Made by a program: the position numbers and the translations under genes
Part shown: in pieces, positions 21,350 to 31,537 of the stretch
Layout: each line of letters begins with the position of its first letter
Position numbering within the stretch: position 1 is the first letter of the stretch
Assembly (NCBI GenBank): GCA_001931905.2
Contig: MSJI02000766.1
Location: 36,617-100,616, forward strand
Source of the DNA: Cladosporium sp. IMV 00045
Taxonomy: Eukaryota; Ascomycota; Dothideomycetes; Cladosporiales; Cladosporiaceae
Direction of reading: 5' to 3'
DNA: 64,000 nucleotides
Notes under the pieces: generated by a model
Told to the model about the DNA's origin: nothing
Database searches by the model: none
The model's input: only the letters and a program-made list of their open reading frames with translations

Positions 21350-24276
21350 ATGAGTTTCGGCTTCTCGGTGGGCGACTTCATTGCGGTCGCTCATCTTGCA
21401 ACTGATGTAGGCGATGCGGCTTATGCCAACAACTGAACACTGTTCCGGAAAGCTGACGTTTATTCCAGGTCTACCAAAGATGCTCCGCAGCGGGCTCAAA
21501 TTTCGCCTCGCTTTCACAAAAGGTCGACATACTTCGCGAAACTCTCGAGGTCACCAAGCAGCACATCGATGATGAGACTCCCAACACACCAGGCCAGCTG
21601 CGATCTCTATCTGGCGCACGGCGGATGTGCGAGGACACTCTCAAGGATGTTGACGAGTTGTTGACGAAGTGTGAAAGCCTTGGGACCAAGTCCAAACGCT
21701 TCATTGACAGAATGAGATTCACAACAGCCGACATTGCACGCCTTGAGTCTCGACTAGCGTCCAGTGGTGTATACTTGCAACAATGCCATTTATCGCTCGT
21801 TCTTCTATCCTCGCGGAGAGTGGAGGAAAAATTGTTGAAGATTGAATCAGACTATAAGCAAGACAAACGCGCGAAGTCAGTGCTATCGGCTGCGCTAGTG
21901 GACGGGCAAGATGTGGACCAAGAACAATTGATGGACCAGGCAGAATCTGACCTGATGAGCGAAGATGTCCACCCAGACGCGATCACGTTGTATCGCCAAG
22001 GCATCAAAAGTTGGATCCTCGCTGCGTCAAATGAAGCCGATACTGGTGAAACACGACAGCGACCCAGAATTTCTCGCGCGTCCACGAGTTTGGTTCAGCG
22101 CACCCAAAGGCACAATTCACATCAAGTCTCGAAGAACAGTTCATCGTCACAGACCCAGACAGAACAAACTGGCGCAAGAGATTCTGACGAAACCTTAGGC
22201 TTAGCGATGGCACCGTTTCAACTCCCGCCTTTAGACGCTGATGGAGCCTTGTCTGGACTGGCATCGATTGCAAATTCAGAGGCCCCCTCACGTGAAGCAA
22301 GCATCAAGTCGCACGCCAGCAAAGACTCTGATTGGCATCCGAGCAGCTCGGAAGATCCATGCTTCGTAACAGCAATGATTTTGAAACCCTTCAGTGTCGA
22401 CCCGCTCAAGGAAGAAATGCCACTGGCTCGAAAGATTTTCTACTTCACACGTGCTTTCAATCAAATTGACTACTCTGAGCACGGTGTGCGAAGCAGACCG
22501 GACGTGATCAGCGCCTGTCAAGAAGTTATGAAAGCCATGACCTCCGACATCTCACCCTACCATTGCGATCGATTCATCTACGAAAGCGATAAGAACCACG
22601 ACTATATGATCAATAAAGAGGAGTTTCTTGGTAGCATGATAGAAGCTTCAAAGGCCGCCCATGCGATCCTACGCGACAAGGCTCTCGGACGCATTCGAAC
22701 AGATGTTCAAAGTGCTAATGCTGCAGCCGTAGATCGACAACTGGACTCCACTGGGAATGGCCGAAGATGCATTCGATCGTCACTCCCTTGGGGTTTCAGG
22801 TATACAGAAACAGACGATGAAAGGGTCTACGACTGCGTGGATCAACTTTGGCCTGACCACCAGCCGCAGCCATTACCGCTGTATTCATTCACTTCCTTGG
22901 CCCAAGAAGTCGGCACTCGAGGGACTGGCATCCTCAACTCGTCAAGTTCTCGCTGGTCAGCTGTGTTACCGAAAGACCGACTTCGTGAATTCAACAGTAC
23001 CTTCGACAGAGTGAAAAGCATAGCAGTCCGTTTTGACTTGTTGTATCGACCGGGATATACGGATGGGCTGAGCGATCTGGACGAAATGTTGGCAGTCCTC
23101 AACATCATACAGTCAGCTCTGCCATCCAAAGAGATCAAGGAGCATCTCATCAGTCTTCGACAGCTGCAAACGAAATGCGAAAGCATAGGTCATCTTATGC
23201 GCGGATTCACATTCAGGCTCGAGGCTCTGGAAAACGAGATCCCACGACGTCCGTCACCGCAAACACTCAAAGACGACCTCACAGCCTGGAGACAGGCTCA
23301 TATGGACGGATGGGCATGTTTCATCGCTGACTCGAGAGACTTTAGAGCATTGTGGACCGAAATCGTCGAAGGCATTACCGAATGTCGCAAGTGGTACGCT
23401 GGCTTCTGCGTGCCTTCCACGCAAGAAATCATCACGCCACACTCTCAACACGAGCGTTCGAAATGGTACAACACGCTGCAGATGCAAGCTCTCGATGTTG
23501 CCAGAGCGTACGTTGGGGGCATTCGCAACGACAATGCGCGTCGTCTGATTGAGCATGAAAGACAACCTCAACAAATCAAAATAAAAAGGCTTTGCTTGAT
23601 CGAGGAGAATCATCAGACCGCACCGAAGCGATCACTGTTTTCTAAACGTTCGTACCTCCTTGCTCTGATCTATCTACTCTGCTTCTCACTAGCTAATGAA
23701 ATTGTCGACAGCCAAGAAACATCCGCCCTCTCCACAGATAAAGTGCGCAATACTCACCGTGTTCCGAACATTGCAATCGGCGAGTGGATTTGAAAGAAAG
23801 ACTCTATCCGGTCCCCACGTCTTTTATACCAGCGTACACGAAGATATAGTCTTGTGAGTTATTCGCGAAACGACGGCCTTCGCATCGCAGCTGACAGGGA
23901 GACAGTTCGATTCCGAGTGATGTAAAAACGTTCGAACTCGTGCTTACCGCGGAAGATGACGACGGCGAGACAGTTGGCTATGAACATGCGCGTACTTTTC
24001 CTACACAAGACGACGATCCTTCTTCGATTGTTCTGAGGAGGATCGCCAAATCCAAAAAGACTAAAGGTATGTTCACTGATCGCCCGCACGAACACTCCTC
24101 AAGATGTAGACTGAAGAGATTCAGATTTTGAACGATCTGTTTCACACACCTTTGGTACGATGAGAGCCGAATTGTCTATTACATGGATTCGGCGTGCTGA
24201 ATTCAAGCCTGAGCCGGAGGGTCCGTTTGTCTGGACGCGCCTGGTGGAGACGGACTCGCTTTTGCCGAAGGAGTGA
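21350..24276 (+). CDS. Fungal NLR-type helical N-domain protein with EF-hand
   Basis: Five exons: 21350-21406, 21469-23647, 23712-23853, 23906-24066 and 24125-24276, giving 896 residues. The introns (62, 64, 52 and 58 nt) all keep frame. The first exon (MSFGFSVGDFIAVAHLATD) joins VYQRCSAAGSNFASLSQKVD, the start of the helical domain found at the N-terminus of many fungal NLR/STAND proteins. No NACHT or NB-ARC follows. Around residue 405 a canonical EF-hand loop is present (DKNHDYMINKEEF: acidic positions 1, 5 and 12, Asn at 3, Ile at 8). The rest is helical, ending in an acidic region with FELVLTAEDDDGE. A hydrophobic stretch seen when intron 2 is read through (YLLALIYLLCF) is an intron artefact. 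The function is unknown; calcium-linked signalling is inference only. Confidence 0.7.
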
Positions 24277-24556
24277 ACTCCAATGAGACTTCATGTGTAC
24301 AAATTACGAAACAAGTAGATCATTGACAACGCCATAAGGCGCTTTTCAGCATCGTACTAGGGAAGCCTGGAAGCTCGAAAGGACGTGGGCAATCGCACAG
24401 CATAAATTGGGCGGATGTCCATCGTTTACTGTACTGATGGACTCCCGTTTTCAAGGCCCATACAAGCATGATCCCAATTGTTGATGTTGCCTTGATTTGG
24501 GCTTCTCGGGCACCGTGTCGCTCCGCATTCTTACGTATAGTCAAGAACACCTAAAC

Positions 24557-26147
24557 TCACGAGGCAACCTTGTTAGGCGCTTGCACTTCATGCGTAACGC
24601 GAGCTTGTGAGCTCGCGTCGTCAGAAGGCTTACGCTCCTTATCGTCGGACTCCGCCGCGGTCGAAGGTTTGTCGAAGGAATCCCTTTCTGTGACTGGCAC
24701 ATGGTCTTTCATCGCCCACCACGTCGGTACGACAGCAAGCCCTGCAATCTCTGTCAGCTACTGACACCCGTACAATGAACTACGATCAAAGTGTCCTTAC
24801 CAAGAAGAACAGTGTTTACTCCCAGTGGTACGCGACCACCATGCCATTTCTGCGTATTCAGTCCGAAGGCGACACATTGACCCAGGCTCTCTTGACCACG
24901 TAGGATGCCGCAGTAGCGGGTGAGTTCCGACATGTTGTCAGTCGCCGTGGAAAGGAAATAGTAGAGCCAGTTTTGCAAAGCCTGGCGTGAGAAGTCCCAT
25001 AGCAGCAACACAAAGAAGCCTTCAGTGAAACCGCGGTCGGTGTAATCGTATGCTGGAACGATCCGTGTGTACTTCTCTTGAATGACCCACTGGTGAATGA
25101 TTAGCTCTGGACGTCTCACATGTGCATGGCTTTTATGAGACTTACACCATATACCCACGCCACAATGTGGATCACCACAACATACCAGAATCCAATGTGA
25201 ATCCGTTGCTTCACCGAGAAGCGTTTGTAGTCGAGCCAAGTACTCATCACCTGAGAAGAGGCGAGGGTGCCGAAGTTGCTCACAAACCCGATGAGAGCAC
25301 GAGCACGGACACCAAAGTAGATGGCCTGAAAGTTGTTGTGGTACTGATTGAAGTATGCCGCCCAAAATACAGGTAGTAATAGGAGGACTTCTCTCTTCCT
25401 GCTGGCACGCCAAAGGGCGACCATCTCCGCTTTGATGCTCTTCTCGCCACGAACGAGAACCTGACTACCATCTTTCCGCTCGACTTTCTCAGGCGGAGTC
25501 AGGACCAATGCGACTGGGACAGCAAGGCACTGGAGTGCGATGAACACCAAGTATGTCTCATATCCGACGGCTCCACGATCGCGGTGATCTTCGGAATTAT
25601 TCAGAGCCAGGACAATAGCACCTCCAACGAGGGGACCGCCAGTACGGAACCAGAGCCAGATGTTCATGTATCTGCCACGCTTTTCCGGCTCTGGATAGCC
25701 TAGCGCAATAGCCCCTTCACTGGCCCAGAACAACCCAGCAGAAATACCGCAAGAAGCCGCGCCGACGATGACGAACCAGATGTTCCCAAAGCGATTGTTA
25801 CAATATAGACCAGCAGAATAAACAGGGTAGCCGATAGCACCCAGAACCAAGGTCCACGCCAGACCGAGGCGATTCGCAATCGGAGCTCCTAGGAAACAGA
25901 AGATAGCCATGAGTCCAAATACGAGTGCGTTGGCCGCGTTGATCAAGTAGGGTTCACGAGCACCTCCAGCACCCAATGAATTGAGCGCGTTCCAGAGACC
26001 AGGTGCCATGAAGCCCACGGTGCCGATGACGAAGGCATTGAAAAGGGTCGTGCGGTACCATGTCCTCTTGCGAGGACCTATAGGATCGGTGGTGGGGAGG
26101 ATCTCTTTTCCAGGGTCGGGGACTGGGTCAGGCAGGAGTTCCGGCAT
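24557..26147 (-). CDS. UNC93-like MFS transporter (DUF895)
   Basis: Complement exons 26147-25146, 25089-24801 and 24741-24557 (introns 56 and 59 nt) give 491 residues. About eleven transmembrane helices are visible, with landmarks WYRTTLFNAFVIGTVGFMAPG near the start, GASAGLFWASEGAIALGYP-like helices (here GISAGLFWASEGAIALGYPE) and the paired RGRYMNIWLWFRTGGPLVGG. The C-terminus WVIQEKYTRIVPAYDYTDRG, ALQNWLYYFLSTATDNMSEL and VPTWW is typical of fungal UNC93-like/DUF895 transporters. The substrate is not known for this group. It runs tail to head with murA, whose stop is 538 bp upstream of this start, so a joint role in muramic acid handling is possible but unproven. The 61-residue tail is hydrophilic and cytosolic. 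Confidence 0.85.
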
Positions 26148-26684
26148 GATGGGCGATTGATCTGCTTTCGAGAGTCGAGATCGCCGAAGCGGGCATGAGG
26201 AGAAACACGATTCATATTTCGTTCTTCTTTGAGGGAATGAATCTTTCAACTATCTTTCGAAACCAACAGACCTGCATGCACCTGCGCCACTTTTGCCGAC
26301 ATGGTTGAAGTTGCGTGATCGACTGGCTCGACTGGGCGACGCCGCCAAGTGAACAAGCGCGGTACGAAGCTGGCACGATTTGCTTGGATGCAGCTAATAT
26401 CGCGATTAGTCGATGCAGGGTAGAGATAAACCTTTCGCCTTAATATTTGCGAGAAAGGAAGGTCGGTCTCGGCATGTCTGGGCGCATTTGAAGTCGACAT
26501 TTCAACATTTATTGACGCCTTCGTCAGTTCAGCGCTCTTCGTCTTCGAAGATTTGTAGACTAGGCCAATTCCTGTGATGTGAGAGCGTCTCAAATATAGA
26601 ATCCGTAGTGGTTGAAGACGCGATAATCAAGCTTTGTTTGTCTGCTCGGTGGATTATCACATCGTCCAAAAGCAGCGATCCAGC
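26148..26684. other. Intergenic
   Basis: Upstream of the UNC93-like gene and downstream of murA. A 115-codon minus-strand frame (26246-26593) shows no recognisable domain. I call nothing here. Confidence 0.5.
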
Positions 26685-28085
26685 TCAAATGACACTTCTA
26701 ATCGCATTCTCAGGATCCAAAGAGCTTTGAGAAAAGTCTTGCTTCAGCTCACAGACATCAATACGTGCCCCAATCTCTCCAAGCCGCCCTTTAAAATCCT
26801 CATATCCCCTTTGAAGCACATCATCATTCTCGAGCAGCGAAGTTCCATTCGCCGCCAGAGCAGCTAATAACAGCATCGAAGCAGGCCTCAGAGCGGACGG
26901 GAGTCGACACATTGCCGGCTGCAAGATTGTTCGTCCCGTCATCTGGACCCGATGATTGTCGATCAAATGCACATCAACGCCGAAAGCCTCCAGTAAAGCG
27001 AAGTATGGTGCTCGTTGTTCGTACATCCAGTCGTGAAGCAGGGTCTCGCCGTTCGAGAGGGCTGCGATGGGTCCGAAGGCTGGTAAGTTGTCGACGTTGA
27101 CGCCGAAGGGGTAGATGTTGGGGTGGATTTTGAGGTGAAGTGAGGTGAGTGAGCAGTCGCGGCCCTTGATTTCCAGGTCGCATAGAGTAATTGTTCTGCT
27201 TTTTGATGGGTACTGTGGACCTTCGGTTATGTTCAGGCCCATCTTCTTCAGTAGGCGAAGCTCCAGGGAGATGAATTCGAAGGGAACGCTTTTGATGCGA
27301 ATGTTGCTCTTGGTCACGGCTGCGGTGGCAACAAAAAAGAATGCTTCTATGGGGTCTTCCAATATCGAAAAAGAAAGAGGGCGTAAAATCTGTGATTCGT
27401 GTCGACGAATCGCGAGCAAAGGTGATCCAATGCCTTCAATGCTCACGCCGCCGAGCTTCTGGACAAAGTGACACAAATCTTGCACCATGTAGTTGCAACT
27501 TGCATTCCGGATCGTTACTGATTCTTTCTTCAAAGCCACAGCCGTCAAGATGGCATTTTCGGTTACGGTATCGCCACTTTCGAGCAGTGTCACAGTACAA
27601 TCGGTTCGGATATCCTGAGTCACCCGAGTCACTCGGATTTCATCAGATTGCCACGTCACTTGCAGACCAAGCTGCCCCAAGGCATCGATGTGTGGCTCCA
27701 GTGTTCGATCGCCCAATTGGCAGCCTCCGGGCGTTGGTAGTGAAAATGTTCCATGATCCAGTGCGATACCGGGCGCAAGCAGAATGACGGTCCTGGCTCT
27801 TCGTGCTGCCTGTTTGTCCAGCTTGGAGAGGTCCACAAGACTAGATCGCTTTAATTGGAGTGTGTTCTTGTCCCGCCATGAGATTGTCAATCCGATAGAT
27901 CGTAGAATGCTGACCATGTCGAAGACGTCACTGATATGAGGGACATTCGTCAAGGTGATTTGATCAGTCGTTAGGAGAGAAGCACATAATATCGCTAGAG
28001 CGCTGTTCTTGCTGCCGTTCGTCGTGATGCTTCCAGACAGCTCGCGTCCGCCGTGTACTTTCCATCGTGATGGAGACTCGTGCAT
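26685..28085 (-). CDS. murA: UDP-GlcNAc enolpyruvyl transferase (MurA)
   Basis: A 466-residue intronless protein of the EPSP synthase fold. MurA transfers enolpyruvate from PEP to UDP-GlcNAc, the first committed step of peptidoglycan synthesis. It is recognised by GSKNSALAILCASLL (catalytic Lys26/Asn27, E. coli K22/N23), by PTPGGCQLGDR with the PEP-binding, fosfomycin-target Cys122 and Arg127 (C115/R120), by NVDNLPAF with Asp332 (D305), and by QRGYED with Arg426 (R397). I see all these residues. Conservation of the Cys loop and of UDP-sugar elements points to MurA rather than AroA. There is no organelle-targeting extension, so it is probably cytosolic. It is divergent from murB across 252 bp. 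A bacterial gene of this kind in an ascomycete suggests horizontal transfer; codon ends are mixed, less biased than in housekeeping neighbours. An enolpyruvyl transferase acting on another UDP-sugar remains possible. Confidence 0.88.
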   Translation of the reverse strand: MHESPSRWKVHGGRELSGSITTNGSKNSALAILCASLLTTDQITLTNVPHISDVFDMVSILRSIGLTISWRDKNTLQLKRSSLVDLSKLDKQAARRARTVILLAPGIALDHGTFSLPTPGGCQLGDRTLEPHIDALGQLGLQVTWQSDEIRVTRVTQDIRTDCTVTLLESGDTVTENAILTAVALKKESVTIRNASCNYMVQDLCHFVQKLGGVSIEGIGSPLLAIRRHESQILRPLSFSILEDPIEAFFFVATAAVTKSNIRIKSVPFEFISLELRLLKKMGLNITEGPQYPSKSRTITLCDLEIKGRDCSLTSLHLKIHPNIYPFGVNVDNLPAFGPIAALSNGETLLHDWMYEQRAPYFALLEAFGVDVHLIDNHRVQMTGRTILQPAMCRLPSALRPASMLLLAALAANGTSLLENDDVLQRGYEDFKGRLGEIGARIDVCELKQDFSQSSLDPENAIRSVI

Positions 28086-28337
28086 TGTACCTGTTTCGGT
28101 AAGTGTGGCATCACGATAGCAGCCTCATGCTGAGATGGATTCGAACATAAGATCTGCCATTTCGCATTCGTTGTGTGACTTTGCTATAATGCGGCGTGAT
28201 AGCGGAGCCTCATGCAGCACCGTTTCACAGCGCTTTGTTCGCCACGCGTCATCGAGCAGTCTTATGCATTTACTGGATATAGATAAAATGCACCCCACCC
28301 TCAAGTTGCATGTCGTGTAACCAAACCTGAGAATGCC
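28086..28337. promoter_or_regulatory. Shared murA/murB promoter with repeated motif
   Basis: A 252-bp region between the divergent murA and murB start codons. It contains a repeated motif: GATAGC then AGCCTCATGC at 28115-28130, and GATAGC-GG-AGCCTCATGC at 28198-28215, in the same orientation 83 bp apart. The GATA core could be bound by a GATA-type regulator. An AT-rich stretch (TGGATATAGATAAAATGC, about 28274-28291) lies 50 bp before murB. The arrangement implies co-regulation of the pair; no factor can be named from sequence alone. Confidence 0.5.
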
Positions 28338-29447
28338 ATGCCGCCTCGCCGCCCAAGCGCGACCAGACCAAAAGACATGGACCTCCAGGCTTGCCCCCAG
28401 CACGCAACCCATGGCGTTCCATGCCTGCAGCTCGAGCGAAATGTCGACCTCTCAGAGCACTCAACAATGCGCGTAGGAGGGCGCGTGAAATGGTTCGCGA
28501 AAGTGCAACAAGCGGCAGATGTACACTGCACCTATTCGTGGGCCTCCGAGCACAACTTACCTGTTTGCGTCATCGGCAGCGGTAGCAATATCCTATGGAC
28601 GGATGCTGGCTATGCGGGAGTGGTGTTGAAGAACGACATTCGAGGTTTCCAAATCGTGGATCAAGGCGCTGAAACTGTGAGTCTGCACGTCGGTGCTGGG
28701 GAGATCCTGGATGAAGTGATCGAAAGGACCGTCAAGATGGGTCTGCGTGGGATGGAGTGTCTGAGTCTAATCCCCGGGACTTGCGGCGGAGCAGTCATTC
28801 AAAATTCTGGTGCATATGGGCAAGAGATCTCGCAAATACTACTGAGTGCTGACGTTTACGATACGACCTCACGGAAGTTCGTGGTTTTGGAGAGAGATTC
28901 TTGTGCATTTGGCTATCGATCGAGTATTTTCAAAAGTAGCCAGCGAGGGCGCTACGTGATCCTTGGCTTTACCGTGAGATTGCGTCGAGGGATCGCGAGC
29001 AGGCCTTCGTATCCAGCACTCGAGAAGTTTTTCGACAAGAATGACTTCTTCTCTCCCGAAGATATCAGGTCGGCAGTCATACAGATTCGACAGGCAAAGT
29101 TGCCTGATCCAGCGGTCATACCAAACTGCGGATCGTTCTTCACCAATCCAGTCTTAACAACGCAAGACTTTGAGATGAAACTAAGCCAGCTGGAAATACC
29201 GCATCAAAAAGTAGCTTGCGGAGGATATCGAGTTCCAGCTGCGTGGTTGATCGATCGATGTGGGCTCAAAGATCACTTTTCTCCAGAATTGGGGTTCGGG
29301 ACGTGGAAGAACCAACCTCTGGTTATTTTCGCAAGTCAACAGTCATCCTGTACGAAGCTTCTGGCGTACAGTAACCTGATTGAATGTGCTGTTCAAGAGC
29401 GCTTTGGCGTTTCATTGGAGCGAGAGCCGATATTGATGGGCGATTGA
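28338..29447 (+). CDS. murB: UDP-N-acetylenolpyruvoylglucosamine reductase (MurB)
   Basis: A 369-residue intronless flavoenzyme that reduces the MurA product to UDP-MurNAc with NADPH. The FAD-binding vanillyl-alcohol-oxidase-type domain shows STMRVGG (43-48), GSGSNILW (80-87) and the MurB signature IPGTCGGAVIQNSGAYG (145-161). The substrate domain has AFGYRSSIFKS (type I loop with Tyr and Arg), NCGSFFTNP with the catalytic Ser266, AAWLIDRCGLK and the terminal LERE glutamate (361-363). These match the E. coli residues R159, Y190, S229 and E325 in context. The ATG at 28338 gives a 30-residue lead before the fold; Met14 (MDLQACP) is an alternative. It is convergent with Lin1. Presence next to murA makes muramic acid synthesis the most natural reading. 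Confidence 0.9.
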   Translation: MPPRRPSATRPKDMDLQACPQHATHGVPCLQLERNVDLSEHSTMRVGGRVKWFAKVQQAADVHCTYSWASEHNLPVCVIGSGSNILWTDAGYAGVVLKNDIRGFQIVDQGAETVSLHVGAGEILDEVIERTVKMGLRGMECLSLIPGTCGGAVIQNSGAYGQEISQILLSADVYDTTSRKFVVLERDSCAFGYRSSIFKSSQRGRYVILGFTVRLRRGIASRPSYPALEKFFDKNDFFSPEDIRSAVIQIRQAKLPDPAVIPNCGSFFTNPVLTTQDFEMKLSQLEIPHQKVACGGYRVPAAWLIDRCGLKDHFSPELGFGTWKNQPLVIFASQQSSCTKLLAYSNLIECAVQERFGVSLEREPILMGD

Positions 29448-29585
29448 GATTTTGCACTGCGCTGCACTGATCGTTCGAGGAAATGGTGAGATCAACTCCT
29501 GTAGACGGACTCTTCCATCCAAGTCCAGTCGCATTGATCCTCTTGGTGGAAATGTGGGTATCTCTTGTTCGACAAATCCCAATGA

Positions 29586-30998
29586 CTACTTCACGTCCAA
29601 AAGTCGGCTCCATTCCACCTCTCCAACCTTCTTAAACTCCACTCCATCACCAAAATACCCCGCTTCATTCCAAGCCTTCATAGTCGGCCCATCATAAGGC
29701 CCATGATGCTCGCCTCCATCCCTCTTGTCGCTCCATCTGTACTCCCACATCTCTCCTTGAGCGTCGTTCTCGTCACTATCCCCAGAGACGGCATTTACGG
29801 GAGCCGGCGCTTGCCAGTCATCGCCGGTTTCCCGCTTGTACTGTCGAAGTAGCAGCTCGCGTTCAGTCTCGTAGATCTCGTGCTGTTCGCGAGAGTACAG
29901 TGCATCGGCTGCGCCGGTGATGGCTTCCACGGCTTGCTTGCGTGCTGCTTCGACAGGGTCTGGCTCTGAGGCGGCTTCGGCGGGCTGGTCGATGTCCATC
30001 TTGTTCTTTAGGCGCTTTTGTTTCCATTTGGGGATTTTGATGCCTTTGTTTTTGTTTCTGCCCAATCTTTGAAGGGCCTCGAGGGGACTTTCGCCAGTTT
30101 CCAAGTGGGAAAGTAGTGTGCTTAGTGAATCGCTTGTGAGGACCGCGTCGCTTTCCATGGCTTTTCTCCTACGCTCGTTGTCGCGCTTTTCTTCAGCTTC
30201 CTTCGCTAGACGCATGTCCTTCCTGCTGAGGCCGTCAAGCCAATTATCGTTGACAGCGTCGGGATCTACAGCTTTCCGAATGAAATTGCCTGATTCGTCG
30301 AATCGACCTTCCTGTTCCTCGTCTTGAAGGTTGAACGCATCCAGCCGTGGCGCATGCTTCTTCTTGCCTCCCGCTCCAATCTCGGCTGCAAGGTCGTCAT
30401 CCATGTCTTCAGGCATGAGATCGCGTCGCTCCTCATCGCCAGAGCTCGATTCCGAGCCAACACTGCCTGATCTTTCACGCTGTTTGCCGTTCATGTGGAG
30501 GTCTGCAGCTACACGCCCGCCAGATTTGCTGTTCATGACTTGTCCTTCAATGTCGTCGGCCTCCAAAAACCTGACATCCTTTACTCTGGGTTTGCCTTCG
30601 CGGCCTAGTTCTTCGTCTTCCTCGCCATCCCTGGTCCCTTGCATATCCTCTTCAAGATCGGCAAACATGTCTTCCTCATCCTCGTCTTTGCTGCCCTCGC
30701 CTTTGGTGGGTCCTTCATTCCGCTGTGCTCGTTCGGCTGCTCGTTCATTGAAATTGTCGTCGTCTGAATCACTCTCGTAACCATCAATGTTGACGGCATT
30801 GCGTTTGGTTTGGTTTCCCGATTTTCCGATCACATCTGCGTCAAGTATGACATCTTCTTCCGGCGCATCTGCTGCCAATGTGCTGGGATTGCGGTAGTCG
30901 AATCGCGGTTTCTTGCTCGTATCGTCATGAGTGCGCGCAAAGTCCTCGCCGGCGCGCTTAGGACGGGCGGCAGAGGATGGATATGCTCGTCCTGCCAT
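29586..30998 (-). CDS. LIN1: CD2BP2/Lin1 GYF-domain splicing factor
   Basis: A 470-residue intronless protein. The N-terminus carries basic nuclear signals and FDYRNPSTLAADAPEEDVI, typical of CD2BP2/Lin1, and long acidic stretches follow. The C-terminal 60-70 residues form a GYF domain (MWEYRWSDKRDGGEHHGPYD, then MKAWNEAGYFGDGVEFKKVG), with the W-x-Y...GPYD pattern that binds proline-rich ligands. Lin1/Snu40 is part of the U5 snRNP and is released before tri-snRNP assembly. The gene is convergent with murB and reads as ordinary fungal housekeeping sequence, which delimits the murA/murB insertion on this side. Confidence 0.92.
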   Translation of the reverse strand: MAGRAYPSSAARPKRAGEDFARTHDDTSKKPRFDYRNPSTLAADAPEEDVILDADVIGKSGNQTKRNAVNIDGYESDSDDDNFNERAAERAQRNEGPTKGEGSKDEDEEDMFADLEEDMQGTRDGEEDEELGREGKPRVKDVRFLEADDIEGQVMNSKSGGRVAADLHMNGKQRERSGSVGSESSSGDEERRDLMPEDMDDDLAAEIGAGGKKKHAPRLDAFNLQDEEQEGRFDESGNFIRKAVDPDAVNDNWLDGLSRKDMRLAKEAEEKRDNERRRKAMESDAVLTSDSLSTLLSHLETGESPLEALQRLGRNKNKGIKIPKWKQKRLKNKMDIDQPAEAASEPDPVEAARKQAVEAITGAADALYSREQHEIYETERELLLRQYKRETGDDWQAPAPVNAVSGDSDENDAQGEMWEYRWSDKRDGGEHHGPYDGPTMKAWNEAGYFGDGVEFKKVGEVEWSRLLDVK

Positions 30999-31537
30999 GT
31001 TGCAATTGTAGCAGTTATTGTGGTTACAGCATGGGTTTACCGTGGCTATGGTATATATTCAAAGCTCATGACATCAAGCTCATCACAAGCTTGGCGGGCC
31101 GGAGAGAGCTGGCGTCGAAGCTGGAGAGAGGTCGAGGCGCTTCGGTAGAGCTGGCTGGCTGGCTGGCTGGCCGCCCTTTCCCAAAAGCGGCCCTCTTCAC
31201 TTACATGCAACACCCCGACTATTCACTAACACCCGTCGCCGCCTTCTTCACCTCGACATCACGTGCCGCCGTCCTCCTCCATTCCATCTGCCCTCACTTC
31301 CTCTCCCTCCCTCCCTCCCTCCCCTCGCCTATCTCCCCGCCCCACCGCCCCGTCCTCTGCAAGCTCGCGCCGGCGAATCCTCCGCGGAGGCCAACTTACT
31401 CCCGCTGTTACCCCGGGCCCTCTGGACGTCGAGAGCTCGTGCTTCGTCACAGCTGCAGTTGTTGTTTCTGGCCTAGATGAGGGAGTGTTGAGGAGTCGCT
31501 TGCTTCCATTCGAACAGAAGCCGTGTCGCGTTTCGGC
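30999..31537. other. Divergent promoter region with microsatellites
   Basis: Lies between Lin1 and striatin. It includes a GGCT tetranucleotide run (31151-31171) and a CCCT run (about 31303-31324). There is no supported gene. Confidence 0.55.

Noticed and set aside
23648..23711. Apparent transmembrane helix near the end of the 21350 gene
   Set aside because: It is the translation of a 64-nt intron (GTTCGT donor, CTAATG branch-like site, GACAG acceptor). Removing it leads into further coding exons.
24598..24617. CGCGAGCT-AGCTCGCG palindrome
   Set aside because: An 8-bp stem inside the last exon of the UNC93-like gene; short and explained by coding sequence.
26246..26593. 115-codon minus-strand frame between the transporter and murA as a third cluster gene
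   Set aside because: No recognisable domain, and it overlaps the transporter leader; not supported as a gene.
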